Assembly: GCA_958367245.1 (NCBI GenBank)
Contig: CATXEA010000013.1
Coordinates: 27,416 to 91,415 of the forward strand
Source of the DNA: an uncultured Blautia sp.
GTDB lineage: Bacteria; Bacillota; Clostridia; Lachnospirales; Lachnospiraceae
DNA length: 64,000 bases
Direction: 5' to 3'
Shown piece after piece: positions 23,788 to 32,227 of the stretch. The notes beneath the pieces were generated by a model. The model worked only from the letters and a program-made list of their open reading frames with translations, made no database searches and was not told where the DNA came from. Positions within the stretch are counted from its first letter, which is position 1. The number at the start of each line of letters is the position of its first letter. Position numbers and translations under genes: made by a program.

Positions 23788-23816
23788 ATTATATGCAATA
23801 AATCGACTAATTGCAA
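23788..23816 (-). promoter_or_regulatory. Promoter of the type III toxin-antitoxin operon
   Basis: Minus strand TTGCAA (23816-23811), 17-bp spacer, TATAAT (23793-23788). It is the only good promoter upstream of the repeats and gives an RNA starting about 20 nt before the first repeat. Confidence 0.78.
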
Positions 23817-23921
23817 TATCCATTTCTAATACTTATACGAAATTTTATTCTACTCCGTCCAAGCCCACCTCGAAAAGCTCTGCTTTCCTCGGTATTTGGC
23901 TTTCGCCAAATCGTCCACTCG

Positions 23922-23964
23922 CAATAAAAGAGCGTTCACAAGTAAACTTGCAACGCTCTTATTG
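23922..23964 (-). terminator. Terminator-like hairpin after spoIVB
   Basis: Long stem CAATA..AGAGCGTT / AACGCTCT..TATTG with an inner CAAG/CTTG, 19 bp after the spoIVB stop. The T-run is only partial (CTCTTTTATTG). A second 7-bp hairpin ATTTGGC/GCCAAAT lies next to it (23894-23911). The rest of 23817-23921 shows no gene. Confidence 0.65.
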
Positions 23965-23982
23965 CTCCTGTACGGCTTGGAC

Positions 23983-25185
23983 TCAATGCTCCAGCATATT
24001 CTCAATAAAAATCCCATATCCGCTTGTCGCATCCTGCACGAAAACGTGGGTTACTGCTCCAATAACTTTGCCGTTCTGGATGATGGGCGAACCAGACATT
24101 CCCTGAACGATTCCTCCTGTTTTTGCGAGGAGGAGAGGATCTGTGACATGGATGACGAAGCTTTTATTGGTATCCTCGTGGTTTAAGTCAATTCTTGTAA
24201 TCTCAGCGGAGTATTCTTTTACCTCACCGTCCACACAGCTAAGGATAGACGCCGGACCAATTTCAGCCTCCTGTTTATACGCCACCGGATAAGGTCTCAG
24301 AGTTATCCCGTCTCCGGGTGTCTGATGATAGCTGCCAAAAATGCCATTCTTACTATTGACCTCAATACTCCCCAGAATTCCTCTGGGTTCATAACGAATC
24401 AGACCTGCCAACTCTCCGGGACTTCCCTTACATCCCTTTGTCACCGAGAGAACCTGCGCTTTATAAAGAGCGCCTTTATTAATCTCAAGAAGCTTTGACG
24501 TATCTACATCACTGATTCCATGTCCCAAAGCTCCATAATGTCCGTTTTCATCTACAAAAGTCAAAGTTCCTATTCCCTGAGTATCATCTCTCACCCAGAT
24601 TCCCAGCTTATATTTTCCTCTTGCATCCTTCACAGGTGTAACAGATACGGGAACTATTTCTCCCTCTCGCTTAATCTTCAGAGTCACTTTCTCTCCATCC
24701 AGCTCATTAAGTTCTTTCATAAGTTCCTTTTTAGTGGAAACCGTTTTATCATTGAACGCCATAATGTAATCTCCGGGTTTTACAATATTTTTGGACGGCT
24801 CCTGACTCTTTCCCTCTCTTGAAACAATTTTTCCTGTATCTATAATCAGCACACCTTCTGTTTCCATGTAAATCCCCACCGTACTTCCGCTTACCGCTAC
24901 TTCCCGAACAGTCTGCGGAGTCACTTTTACCTCCTTAAAGGGAATCACTCCAAGAAACTTGCAGGGAAGAATATAGCTTTCCTCCTGAGATACTGTGATT
25001 GCATCCTCAAACTCCACCAGAGGATTATCCAGAAGCTGTGACACCTTCTCCTCCTGTCCGCGGCTTACATGAATCTCATCAGGAATCTTTCTGTCCAGAT
25101 ATCTGTACCCCAGAAAAGTTATGGCAAGAAGATCGAGACACAGCGCGCAAAGCACAAATATCCGATATTTCTTTCTTCTGTTCAT
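23983..25185 (-). CDS. spoIVB: SpoIVB signalling serine protease
   Basis: Forespore-made protease that crosses to the intermembrane space and triggers SigK processing. 400 residues: N-terminal membrane anchor (about 8-26), PDZ domain (about 100-190, with VKPGDYIMAFNDKTV), and the SpoIVB peptidase domain with His in YGALGHGISD and the catalytic serine in GMSGSPI. ATG 25185 is preceded by GAGGAG. It is preceded by recN, as expected, but spo0A no longer follows. Its last 117 bp plus a few flanking bases are duplicated twice downstream. Intact itself. Confidence 0.97.
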   Translation of the reverse strand: MNRRKKYRIFVLCALCLDLLAITFLGYRYLDRKIPDEIHVSRGQEEKVSQLLDNPLVEFEDAITVSQEESYILPCKFLGVIPFKEVKVTPQTVREVAVSGSTVGIYMETEGVLIIDTGKIVSREGKSQEPSKNIVKPGDYIMAFNDKTVSTKKELMKELNELDGEKVTLKIKREGEIVPVSVTPVKDARGKYKLGIWVRDDTQGIGTLTFVDENGHYGALGHGISDVDTSKLLEINKGALYKAQVLSVTKGCKGSPGELAGLIRYEPRGILGSIEVNSKNGIFGSYHQTPGDGITLRPYPVAYKQEAEIGPASILSCVDGEVKEYSAEITRIDLNHEDTNKSFVIHVTDPLLLAKTGGIVQGMSGSPIIQNGKVIGAVTHVFVQDATSGYGIFIENMLEH

Positions 25186-25223
25186 CCAGTCACTCCTCTC
25201 GTAAAAAATAAGATTTGCTTACC

Positions 25224-25267
25224 ATAAAAAAAGCATACCGGAGAATCACTTCTCTCCTAGTATGCTT
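25224..25267 (-). terminator. Terminator between recN and spoIVB
   Basis: Minus strand AAGCATAC / GTATGCTT with inner GGAGA/TCTCC, then TTTTTTT. It separates housekeeping recN transcription from spoIVB, consistent with a forespore-specific promoter for spoIVB, although I could not define that promoter convincingly. Confidence 0.88.
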
Positions 25268-25276
25268 TCTTCATCC

Positions 25277-26968
25277 CTATTTCAATCTTGTATTTTTATG
25301 TACCTGTGCCAATTCTTTCATTTCTCTGGCATTTTCAAGAACTGCATCTGTGATTCTTGTGCCTCCGAGAAGTCTTGCAAGCTCGCGGATAGAATCCTCT
25401 CCGCAAAGCTTATGAATTTGGGTAATCGTTTCTGTATTTTCCAAATGTTTCTCAATTTCGTAATGACAGTCCGCCATAGCTGCAATCTGAGGAAGATGCG
25501 TAATACAGAGAACCTGATGATGATTCCCGATCACCGCCATCTTTTCGGAAACCTTCTGCGCTGTCCGACCGCTGATACCTGTATCAATCTCATCAAAAAT
25601 CAGAGTTTCAATGCGGTCCCTGTCTGCCAAAATCGCCTTGAGCGCCAGCATGATTCTGGAAAGCTCACCTCCGGAAACAATCTTGCCAAGAGGCTTCAGA
25701 CTCTCGCCCGGATTCGTGGAAATTTCATATTCCACCTCATCTGTGCCGTTATCCGAATAATTCTTCTTCCTGTTAAAGGTAATAGCAAACTTTACCTCCT
25801 GAAAATTCAAATCATTCAAAGCTTCTATTACTTTTTCTTCCAGTTGTCTGCTATATTGTTTCCTGATCTTTGATAATTCATCCGAAAGCTTCTCAAGAAT
25901 CTCTTCTTTCTCAGCCACCTTTTCTTTCAGGTTCTGGTAATTTTCGTCATATCTGCGAAGCTTTTCCAGTTTATCTTTCTGCATCTCCTGATAGGCAAGA
26001 ATATCGGAAATATGAGGCCCATACTTCGCCTTCAGTCCGTTAATCTGATCCAGACGACGCTCCATCTCGTAAAAAACATCTTCCTCAAAGCTGAATCCGT
26101 CAAGATAGGAAGACAATTCCCTGTTAAAATCATTGAGAAGGCTGTCAACATTGCCCAGCACTTCCTCCATAGGAGAAATCTCCTTATCGAAAGCTGTAAC
26201 TCTGGAAATCTCCCTGAGCGCCTTGCCTACAGTCTCCCCTGCGCCCTCGCCGCTCTCATATCCCGTCAGAGCATGGACAAGCTGAAGAGAATCCACAATC
26301 TGCCTTGCATGATTCATCTTCTTATACTGACTCTCCAGTTCTTCATCTTCTCCAGCCCGAAGTTCTGCTTTCTCAATCTCTTTAATCTCAAACTCCAGAA
26401 AAGCGGCTTCGCGATTACGCTGCTCTTCATCCATATTCATGGACTGCAGTTCTCTCAGACAGGTTCGATACTCTCTGTATGCAGCGCGGACTCTTCCCTT
26501 CGCCGGAAAAATCTCATCTCTGCCGTAAGCGTCCAGAATTGCAAGCTGTTTATCCGGGTAAAGAAGAGACTGGTGTTCATGCTGACCGTGAATATCAAGA
26601 AGACAGGCTGCCGCTTCCTTCATCCGGCTTACAGTACAGGTTTCCCCGTTTATCTTACTGATGCTGCGTCCCTCCATAATCTTTCTGGACAAAAGCACCT
26701 GTCCGTCCTCCGGATAAATATCAAGCTCTTTAAGAGCTGCCGCCGCCTTCTCATTCTCCACCTGAAACAATAACTCTACCAATGCATAAGGGGCGTTCTC
26801 CCTTATCATATTCTTAGAAGTCTTTCCACCCAGAATAAGCTGCATGGAGCCAAGGAGAATGGACTTACCGGCTCCCGTCTCACCAGTGAGAATATTAAGT
26901 CCCGGGCCAAATTCAACTTCTATTTCCTCTATAAGTGCAAGATTCTTTACATGCAAATGTGCTAACAT
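25277..26968 (-). CDS. recN: DNA repair protein RecN
   Basis: SMC-like ATPase acting early at double-strand breaks. 563 residues from ATG 26968 (GGAGGG upstream; the longer frame to 27055 has no binding site). Walker A GETGAGKSI is near residues 30-38; then two coiled-coil arms; then the ABC signature VSGGELSRIMLAL and Walker B LIFDEIDTGISG. Follows argR by 133 bp on the same strand. Normal family length. Confidence 0.97.
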   Translation of the reverse strand: MLAHLHVKNLALIEEIEVEFGPGLNILTGETGAGKSILLGSMQLILGGKTSKNMIRENAPYALVELLFQVENEKAAAALKELDIYPEDGQVLLSRKIMEGRSISKINGETCTVSRMKEAAACLLDIHGQHEHQSLLYPDKQLAILDAYGRDEIFPAKGRVRAAYREYRTCLRELQSMNMDEEQRNREAAFLEFEIKEIEKAELRAGEDEELESQYKKMNHARQIVDSLQLVHALTGYESGEGAGETVGKALREISRVTAFDKEISPMEEVLGNVDSLLNDFNRELSSYLDGFSFEEDVFYEMERRLDQINGLKAKYGPHISDILAYQEMQKDKLEKLRRYDENYQNLKEKVAEKEEILEKLSDELSKIRKQYSRQLEEKVIEALNDLNFQEVKFAITFNRKKNYSDNGTDEVEYEISTNPGESLKPLGKIVSGGELSRIMLALKAILADRDRIETLIFDEIDTGISGRTAQKVSEKMAVIGNHHQVLCITHLPQIAAMADCHYEIEKHLENTETITQIHKLCGEDSIRELARLLGGTRITDAVLENAREMKELAQVHKNTRLK

Positions 26969-27101
26969 ATTCCCTCCGACAATTTCCGGTTCTGCCCATA
27001 CGGGCACCAATATTTTCGTCTTTTGCAGATTGATATGAACAGTTGTTCTGTTCACTTAAGGACATTATAGCACATACGTTCGTTGCAAACAAGTGTTCTT
27101 T

Positions 27102-27557
27102 TTATTTTTCGTCTAAAATATTTCTAAGCTTTTCCACCACGCCGAGAGCCTGATCTGAATTCTTCGTCGCGCACATGATTGTATCATCTCCTGCGATACA
27201 GCCCAGAATCTCCGGCCATTTCAAAGCGTCAAGAGCTGCCGCTACTCCCATTGCCATTCCCGGAACAGTCCGTATCACAACAAGATTCTGTCCCACATCC
27301 ATATTCAGGAGAGCATCCTTTAACACACGGGTATATTTTTCCCCAAGTGTGTTTGGCTCATTGTGCAGGATCGCATAACGGGATTTCCCGTCTTTCCCTG
27401 CCACCTTCGTCATTTTCAGGGCGCGTATATCACGGGAAACCGTAGCCTGCGTCACCTTGAAGCCAGCCTCATTTAACCTTGCAGCCAGCTCCTCCTGTGT
27501 ATCTATATCATATTGATGAATCAATTCTATTATTTTTTCGTGTCTTGCAACTTTCAC
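27102..27557 (-). CDS. argR: Arginine repressor ArgR/AhrC
   Basis: 151 residues: N-terminal winged HTH (ARHEKIIELIHQYDIDTQEELAARL, VTQATVSRDIRALKM) and C-terminal arginine-binding/hexamerisation domain (GTVPGM-like TVPGMAMGVAAALD, IAGDDTIMCAT). The start is GTG 27557, because AGGAGG lies 6 nt before it and overlaps the nadK stop codon; upstream methionine starts would run into nadK. Co-transcribed with nadK and upstream genes. Confidence 0.95.
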   Translation of the reverse strand: MKVARHEKIIELIHQYDIDTQEELAARLNEAGFKVTQATVSRDIRALKMTKVAGKDGKSRYAILHNEPNTLGEKYTRVLKDALLNMDVGQNLVVIRTVPGMAMGVAAALDALKWPEILGCIAGDDTIMCATKNSDQALGVVEKLRNILDEK

Positions 27558-27567
27558 GATCCGCCTC

Positions 27568-28428
27568 CTAACTGTCACGCATTTTCCGGCGCAGCACCTC
27601 GACAAAACTCAGATGATTCAGTTTCAAAATCCTGGTCTTTACCCTCGCCTGACGAATCTCAATACAGTCTCCTGTTACCATTGGCACAAATGCATCTCCG
27701 TCAAAAGAGGCAAGCCCCGTTTCACAGTCTACATGTCTGCCCTTGCCAATCTCCACAGTAATCACATCATCTGCCGGAAAAATAATACTTCTGGTATTCA
27801 GTGTGTGAGGGGCAATCGGCGTCATAATCATCATGGAAGCATTTGGAGATACAATAGGTCCGCCTGCAGAAAGGCTGTATCCGGTAGATCCGGTAGGTGT
27901 GGAAACAATAATTCCGTCTGCATTATAAGAATTAAGATATTCGTCGTTCACATAATTTTTAAAACGGACAACCCTCAGATGACCGTCTCTTCCTATTACG
28001 ATATCGTTCAGGGCAATTCCCTCTCCGATAAGCTCCTGTCCGCGAAATACCCTTCCGCTTAACATCATCCGCTCTTCCACTTCGTAATCCCCTGCCATAA
28101 GCTGGTCAAGAGCCGGATAAAGAGATTGTATATCCACTTCTGCCAGATAGCCGAGATTTCCCAGATTAATACCAAGAAGAGGAATCTCTTTATGAACCAC
28201 ATCCCTCGCTGCCTGCAAAAGAGTTCCGTCTCCTCCGAGAACAATGATACATTCTGTTTTATCCGGAATCAGTTCAGGATCTGTATAATGATAATTTCCG
28301 CTGCCGCCGCGTCTGGCATGCTGAATACGGCACTCTTTTCCGTGCTGCCCGAGATAGTCCGCAATTTTTCTGGTAATTTCCTGTTTCGGATCCTTATCAC
28401 TGTTGGTAATTATATAAAACCTGTCCAT
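27568..28428 (-). CDS. nadK: NAD kinase
   Basis: Makes NADP from NAD using ATP or polyphosphate. 286 residues with the kinase motif IIVLGGDGTLLQAAR, substrate loop GINLGNLGYLAEV, and the conserved NADGIIVSTPTGSTGYSLSAGGPI segment. The start (28428) lies 9 bp after the tlyA stop. Standard length and position in the dxs-tlyA-nadK-argR-recN block. Confidence 0.97.
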   Translation of the reverse strand: MDRFYIITNSDKDPKQEITRKIADYLGQHGKECRIQHARRGGSGNYHYTDPELIPDKTECIIVLGGDGTLLQAARDVVHKEIPLLGINLGNLGYLAEVDIQSLYPALDQLMAGDYEVEERMMLSGRVFRGQELIGEGIALNDIVIGRDGHLRVVRFKNYVNDEYLNSYNADGIIVSTPTGSTGYSLSAGGPIVSPNASMMIMTPIAPHTLNTRSIIFPADDVITVEIGKGRHVDCETGLASFDGDAFVPMVTGDCIEIRQARVKTRILKLNHLSFVEVLRRKMRDS

Positions 28429-28437
28429 AGTCTTTCC

Positions 28438-29247
28438 TTAATCCAGTTGGCCATGAGCCTTCGCAACAATCTCCTCCACAGATACAGTGAGACTGTCCGG
28501 CACTTCCGTTCCTTCCGGATGCTTCTTAAGATGAAGGAGATACTCAATATTTCCCTCCGGTCCCTTAATTGGTGAAAAGTCAAGGTGCATCGGTTCCATA
28601 GAGATACTCATGGCAAAATCTTTTACTTTGCAGATAACCTCTTCATGTACTGCAGGATCGCGCACCACGCCTTTTTTGCCCACCTTTTCTCTTCCTGCCT
28701 CAAACTGAGGCTTGATAAGGCAGACAATCTCTCCCTCCTCCGTAAGAAGATTCCTTACAGGGCCAAGAACCTTGGTAAGAGAAATAAAGGAAACATCAAT
28801 AGAGGAAAAATCCGCAGGCTCCTGAATATCCTCAGGCGTCACATATCGAATATTTGTCTTTTCCATGCAGACAACTCTTTCATCATTTCTCAGCTTCCAG
28901 TCAAGCTGACCGTATCCAACGTCAATGGAATACACCTTCACTGCGCCATTTTGAAGCATACAGTCTGTGAAACCTCCTGTGGAAGCTCCCACATCCATAC
29001 ACACCTTTCCCTCAAGGGAAACATCAAAGTTATTCATAGCCTTTTCAAGCTTCAGCCCGCCGCGGCTCACATAAGGGATAACCTTCCCTCTTACTTCAAT
29101 CTTTACTGTCTCCGGAAACATTGTTCCCGCTTTTTCTTCTTTTTCGCCGTCTACATAAACTTCTCCGGCCATAATGTATGCTTTCGCTTTCTCCCTTGAA
29201 GGTGCAAGGGAACGCTCCATCATCAGCATATCCAATCGTTTCTTCAT
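28438..29247 (-). CDS. tlyA: TlyA-family rRNA 2'-O-methyltransferase
   Basis: 269 residues. The S4 RNA-binding domain (1-60, RLDMLMMERSLAPSREKAKAYI) is followed by an FtsJ-like SAM methyltransferase with CMDVGASTGGFTDCML and the catalytic region VCLIKPQFEAGREKVGKKGVV. In other bacteria TlyA methylates 16S/23S rRNA and, in some, affects capreomycin susceptibility. The start overlaps the dxs stop by 4 bp. Confidence 0.93.
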   Translation of the reverse strand: MKKRLDMLMMERSLAPSREKAKAYIMAGEVYVDGEKEEKAGTMFPETVKIEVRGKVIPYVSRGGLKLEKAMNNFDVSLEGKVCMDVGASTGGFTDCMLQNGAVKVYSIDVGYGQLDWKLRNDERVVCMEKTNIRYVTPEDIQEPADFSSIDVSFISLTKVLGPVRNLLTEEGEIVCLIKPQFEAGREKVGKKGVVRDPAVHEEVICKVKDFAMSISMEPMHLDFSPIKGPEGNIEYLLHLKKHPEGTEVPDSLTVSVEEIVAKAHGQLD

Positions 29248-31109
29248 TTCAAAACCTCACAATTTTCTATTGCCTGCCGGATATCAGGCGCGCTGAGTCC
29301 TATTTTTGTACGCAGGCTGTCCACATTTCCCTGGGGTACGAAACGGTCCCAGATTGCAGCCGTCAGCACTCTTGTCTCCGGATGGCAGGCTTCCATATAT
29401 GCGGCTACGTGCTCACCGTATCCGCCGTTTTTCACATTCTCTTCCACTGTGACAATCAGCCTGTGATTTCGGGAAAGCCTGTCCAGAAGCCCTGTGTCAA
29501 GAGGCTTTACAAATCTGGCATTTACAAATGTAGGCTCATAGCCGTCTTCACGGAGTCCCTGTACAACCTGCTGGCAGACAGGAATCATACTTCCTACTCC
29601 AAGAACTGCGATTTCTTTTCCCTCTTCCAGAACCTCACTCCTGCCAAGCTCCAGTTCTGCCTGATGCTCCGAAAGTCCCTGATATGCATTTCCTCTTGGA
29701 TAGCGGATTGCGCAGGGACCGTCATACTTCACTGCAAATTCCAGCATATCTTCCAGTTCACGGGCGTTTTTCGGAGCCATAACTACCATATTCGGCATCA
29801 TGGAAAGATAAGAAAGGTCGAAATTTCCCTGATGGGTTTCACCGTCTGCTCCTACCAGTCCTGCCCTGTCAACAGCAAAGATTACATGGAGTTTCTGCAT
29901 ACATACATCGTGAAGAATCTGATCCACTGCCCTCTGCAAAAAGGAGGAATAGATTGCCACAACCGGAATCACTCCGCCAAGAGCCAGCCCTGCCGCAAAG
30001 GTAACGGCATGTTCTTCCGCAATTCCCACGTCAAAAAAGCGTTCCGGAAAATTTCTGGAAAAGCTTTTCAGCCCTGTTCCCTCTCGCATAGCCGCAGTAA
30101 TTGCAGTCAGCTTTTTATTTTTTTCTCCAAGAAGCACCATCTTCTTTGAAAAAACATCCGTATAAGAAAGCGCATTCTGTGACGACAGAGGATTTCCGCT
30201 TTTAATCTCAAAAGGTCCTGTCCCATGAAATCTGTCCGGCTGGAGAGATGCGGGTTCATATCCCATTCCTTTCTTTGTCAACACATGGACAACCACCGGA
30301 CCTTCCACTCTTTTCGCTTCATTCAAAAGCTTCATCATCTGACGCATATTGTGACCGTCCACAGGTCCAAGGTAGGTCAGTCCCATATTTTCAAAAAGCA
30401 TTCCCGGAATAATAAGCTGCTTGATGCTGCTTTTCGTTTTTCGCATGGTATCCACCACTGCAGTTCCCACCTTCGGAATCTTTTTCAGGGTTTTCGTCAC
30501 ATTCAGTTTCATCCCTGTATAAGCCTGAGCTGTCCGAAGGGCGCTCAGATAAGTGGACATTCCTCCCACATTTCTGGAAATGGACATATTGTTGTCATTG
30601 ATTATAATAATAAAGTTCGTTTTCAGCTCCGCCGCATTATTCATGGCTTCATATGCCATACCTCCTGTGAGCGCGCCGTCGCCGATAACGGATACCACAT
30701 GGTGTTTCTGGCCAAGCAGATCCCTCGCCCTGACATATCCAAGCCCTGCGGAAATGGAGTTGGAACTGTGTCCTGTATCAAAAGAATCACAGTCACTCTC
30801 ACTTCGCTTCGGGAATCCGCTCAGTCCCCCTTCTTTACGAAGATTCTTAAATTCCTCTTTTCTGCCGGTAAGAATCTTGTGTGTATAAGCCTGATGCCCT
30901 ACGTCCCAGATCAGTTTATCCTGTGGGAAATCCAGCACATTGTGCAGGGCAAGGGTCAGCTCTACCACTCCCAGATTCGATGCCAGGTGTCCTCCGGTCT
31001 CACTTACGGATTTAATAAGAAACTCCCTGATTTCATCAGCCAGCAGCGGAAAATCAGCCAGTGGTATCTTATGAATATCATTAGGCACCTTAATTTTTTC
31101 CAGAATCAT
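29244..31109 (-). CDS. dxs: 1-Deoxy-D-xylulose-5-phosphate synthase
   Basis: First enzyme of the MEP isoprenoid pathway, joining pyruvate and glyceraldehyde-3-phosphate with TPP. 621 residues: GHLASNLGVVELTLAL with the catalytic His, VGHQAYTHKILTGR, the TPP motif GDGALTGGMAYEAMNN, the transketolase pyrimidine domain with GIAEEHAVTFAAGLA, and the C-terminal domain NARFVKPLD. Next to ispA, so isoprenoid precursor and polyprenyl chain synthesis are in one operon. Confidence 0.97.
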   Translation of the reverse strand: MILEKIKVPNDIHKIPLADFPLLADEIREFLIKSVSETGGHLASNLGVVELTLALHNVLDFPQDKLIWDVGHQAYTHKILTGRKEEFKNLRKEGGLSGFPKRSESDCDSFDTGHSSNSISAGLGYVRARDLLGQKHHVVSVIGDGALTGGMAYEAMNNAAELKTNFIIIINDNNMSISRNVGGMSTYLSALRTAQAYTGMKLNVTKTLKKIPKVGTAVVDTMRKTKSSIKQLIIPGMLFENMGLTYLGPVDGHNMRQMMKLLNEAKRVEGPVVVHVLTKKGMGYEPASLQPDRFHGTGPFEIKSGNPLSSQNALSYTDVFSKKMVLLGEKNKKLTAITAAMREGTGLKSFSRNFPERFFDVGIAEEHAVTFAAGLALGGVIPVVAIYSSFLQRAVDQILHDVCMQKLHVIFAVDRAGLVGADGETHQGNFDLSYLSMMPNMVVMAPKNARELEDMLEFAVKYDGPCAIRYPRGNAYQGLSEHQAELELGRSEVLEEGKEIAVLGVGSMIPVCQQVVQGLREDGYEPTFVNARFVKPLDTGLLDRLSRNHRLIVTVEENVKNGGYGEHVAAYMEACHPETRVLTAAIWDRFVPQGNVDSLRTKIGLSAPDIRQAIENCEVLK

Positions 31110-31122
31110 TCGTATCCTTCTT

Positions 31123-32010
31123 TCATTTTCTGCGGTTTACAAGTTTTGCAACAAGCAAATTCAGAAATTCATTTTTTTGTTCAAGGCTTTCCAGAAGGCT
31201 TATCGCCTTTTCGGAAAGCATCGCAGATTCTCTCTGAGCGCCTTCCAGCCCAAAGAGCGTCACATAAGTAACCTTATTATTTTTCTCATCGCTGTGAACC
31301 GGCTTGCCCAATTCCTCGCTGGTGCTTGTCACATCCAGAATATCATCCTGAATCTGGAACGCAAGACCGATATCCCGGGCAGCCTCTTCTATAATTTCCA
31401 CAGCTTCTTCCGGCGCTCCGGCAAGGACAGCTCCTGCCATCATAGCGCACTCGATGAGAGCTGATGTTTTGTTTTGATAAATATAATCCAGAACTTCTTT
31501 TTTTACCGGTTTGCCGTCATTTTCCACGTCTACACTCTGACCGCCAAGCATCCCGTGAATTCCCGTCTTATCTGCCATAATGCGAAGCGCTTTGACAACC
31601 CTGTCTTTTTCCTTCGTCATGTCAAAGGCTGTAAGCATTACCTCATAGGCATAATTCAGCAGCGCCACACCGCTTAACACGCCCATCGCTTCTCCATATA
31701 CCTTATGGGTTGTAAGCCGTCCTCTTCTGTAATCGTCATTATCAAGAGCCGGAAGGTCATCGTGAATCAGTGAGTGCGTGTGAATCATCTCCATCGCAGC
31801 CATGAATGGCTCCACAACCTCTTCACTGCCCCCGAAAAGGCGGTAAGTTTCCTGCATCAGCACAGGTCTTAAACGCTTTCCGCCTGCCAGCATACTGTAA
31901 TTCATCGCCTGAGCCATCGTTACAGCAAATCCTTCCTCTTTCGGAAGATATTTCTTTAAAACAGTTTCTGCTGCCTGTGTTCTCTTATTTAATTCCTCTT
32001 GAAAATTCAC
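31123..32010 (-). CDS. ispA: Farnesyl diphosphate synthase (polyprenyl synthetase)
   Basis: Condenses isopentenyl and dimethylallyl/geranyl diphosphates. 295 residues with the first Asp-rich motif DDLPALDNDD, GGKRLRPVL and the second Asp-rich motif QIQDDILDV. The start is placed at GTG 32010 (VNFQEELNKR matches the usual N-terminus, and GGATGGG lies upstream). The ATG at 32028 would extend it by six residues. It overlaps the end of xseB by 26 bp. Confidence 0.93.
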   Translation of the reverse strand: MNFQEELNKRTQAAETVLKKYLPKEEGFAVTMAQAMNYSMLAGGKRLRPVLMQETYRLFGGSEEVVEPFMAAMEMIHTHSLIHDDLPALDNDDYRRGRLTTHKVYGEAMGVLSGVALLNYAYEVMLTAFDMTKEKDRVVKALRIMADKTGIHGMLGGQSVDVENDGKPVKKEVLDYIYQNKTSALIECAMMAGAVLAGAPEEAVEIIEEAARDIGLAFQIQDDILDVTSTSEELGKPVHSDEKNNKVTYVTLFGLEGAQRESAMLSEKAISLLESLEQKNEFLNLLVAKLVNRRK

Positions 32011-32227
32011 TAAATGTCCCATCCTCATTCATCTGCAGCATCTTTTTTTCCACAGTGTCCAGTTTCCCGTTACAGAACTTCAGAAGCTCCATTCCCTGCT
32101 GATAGAGAAGGAAGGAATCCTCAAGGGAAGTCTCTCTGTCCTCAAGCTTCTGTGCCAGAATATCCAGTTCCTGAAATGCCTCCTCCAGGCTTAATTCCTC
32201 TTCCTGCGTATTCTTAATTTCCGCCAT
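31985..32227 (-). CDS. xseB: Exodeoxyribonuclease VII small subunit
   Basis: 80 residues, helical, with the pattern LSLEEAFQELDILAQKLEDRETSLEDSFLLYQQGMELLKFC typical of XseB. ATG 32227 has GGAGGAGA upstream; the extended frame to 32308 is the overlapping 3' end of xseA. Overlaps xseA by 14 bp and ispA by 26 bp, so the three genes are tightly coupled. Confidence 0.95.
   Translation of the reverse strand: MAEIKNTQEEELSLEEAFQELDILAQKLEDRETSLEDSFLLYQQGMELLKFCNGKLDTVEKKMLQMNEDGTFSEFSRGIK

Noticed and set aside
25186..25223. Forespore (SigF/SigG) promoter for spoIVB
   Set aside because: GTATG and a CAAATCTTA stretch have roughly the right spacing, but the -10 does not match the consensus and overlaps the recN terminator; too weak to report.
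30225..31271. 348-aa plus-strand frame
   Set aside because: Antisense of dxs and the end of ispA, both of which show complete motifs.
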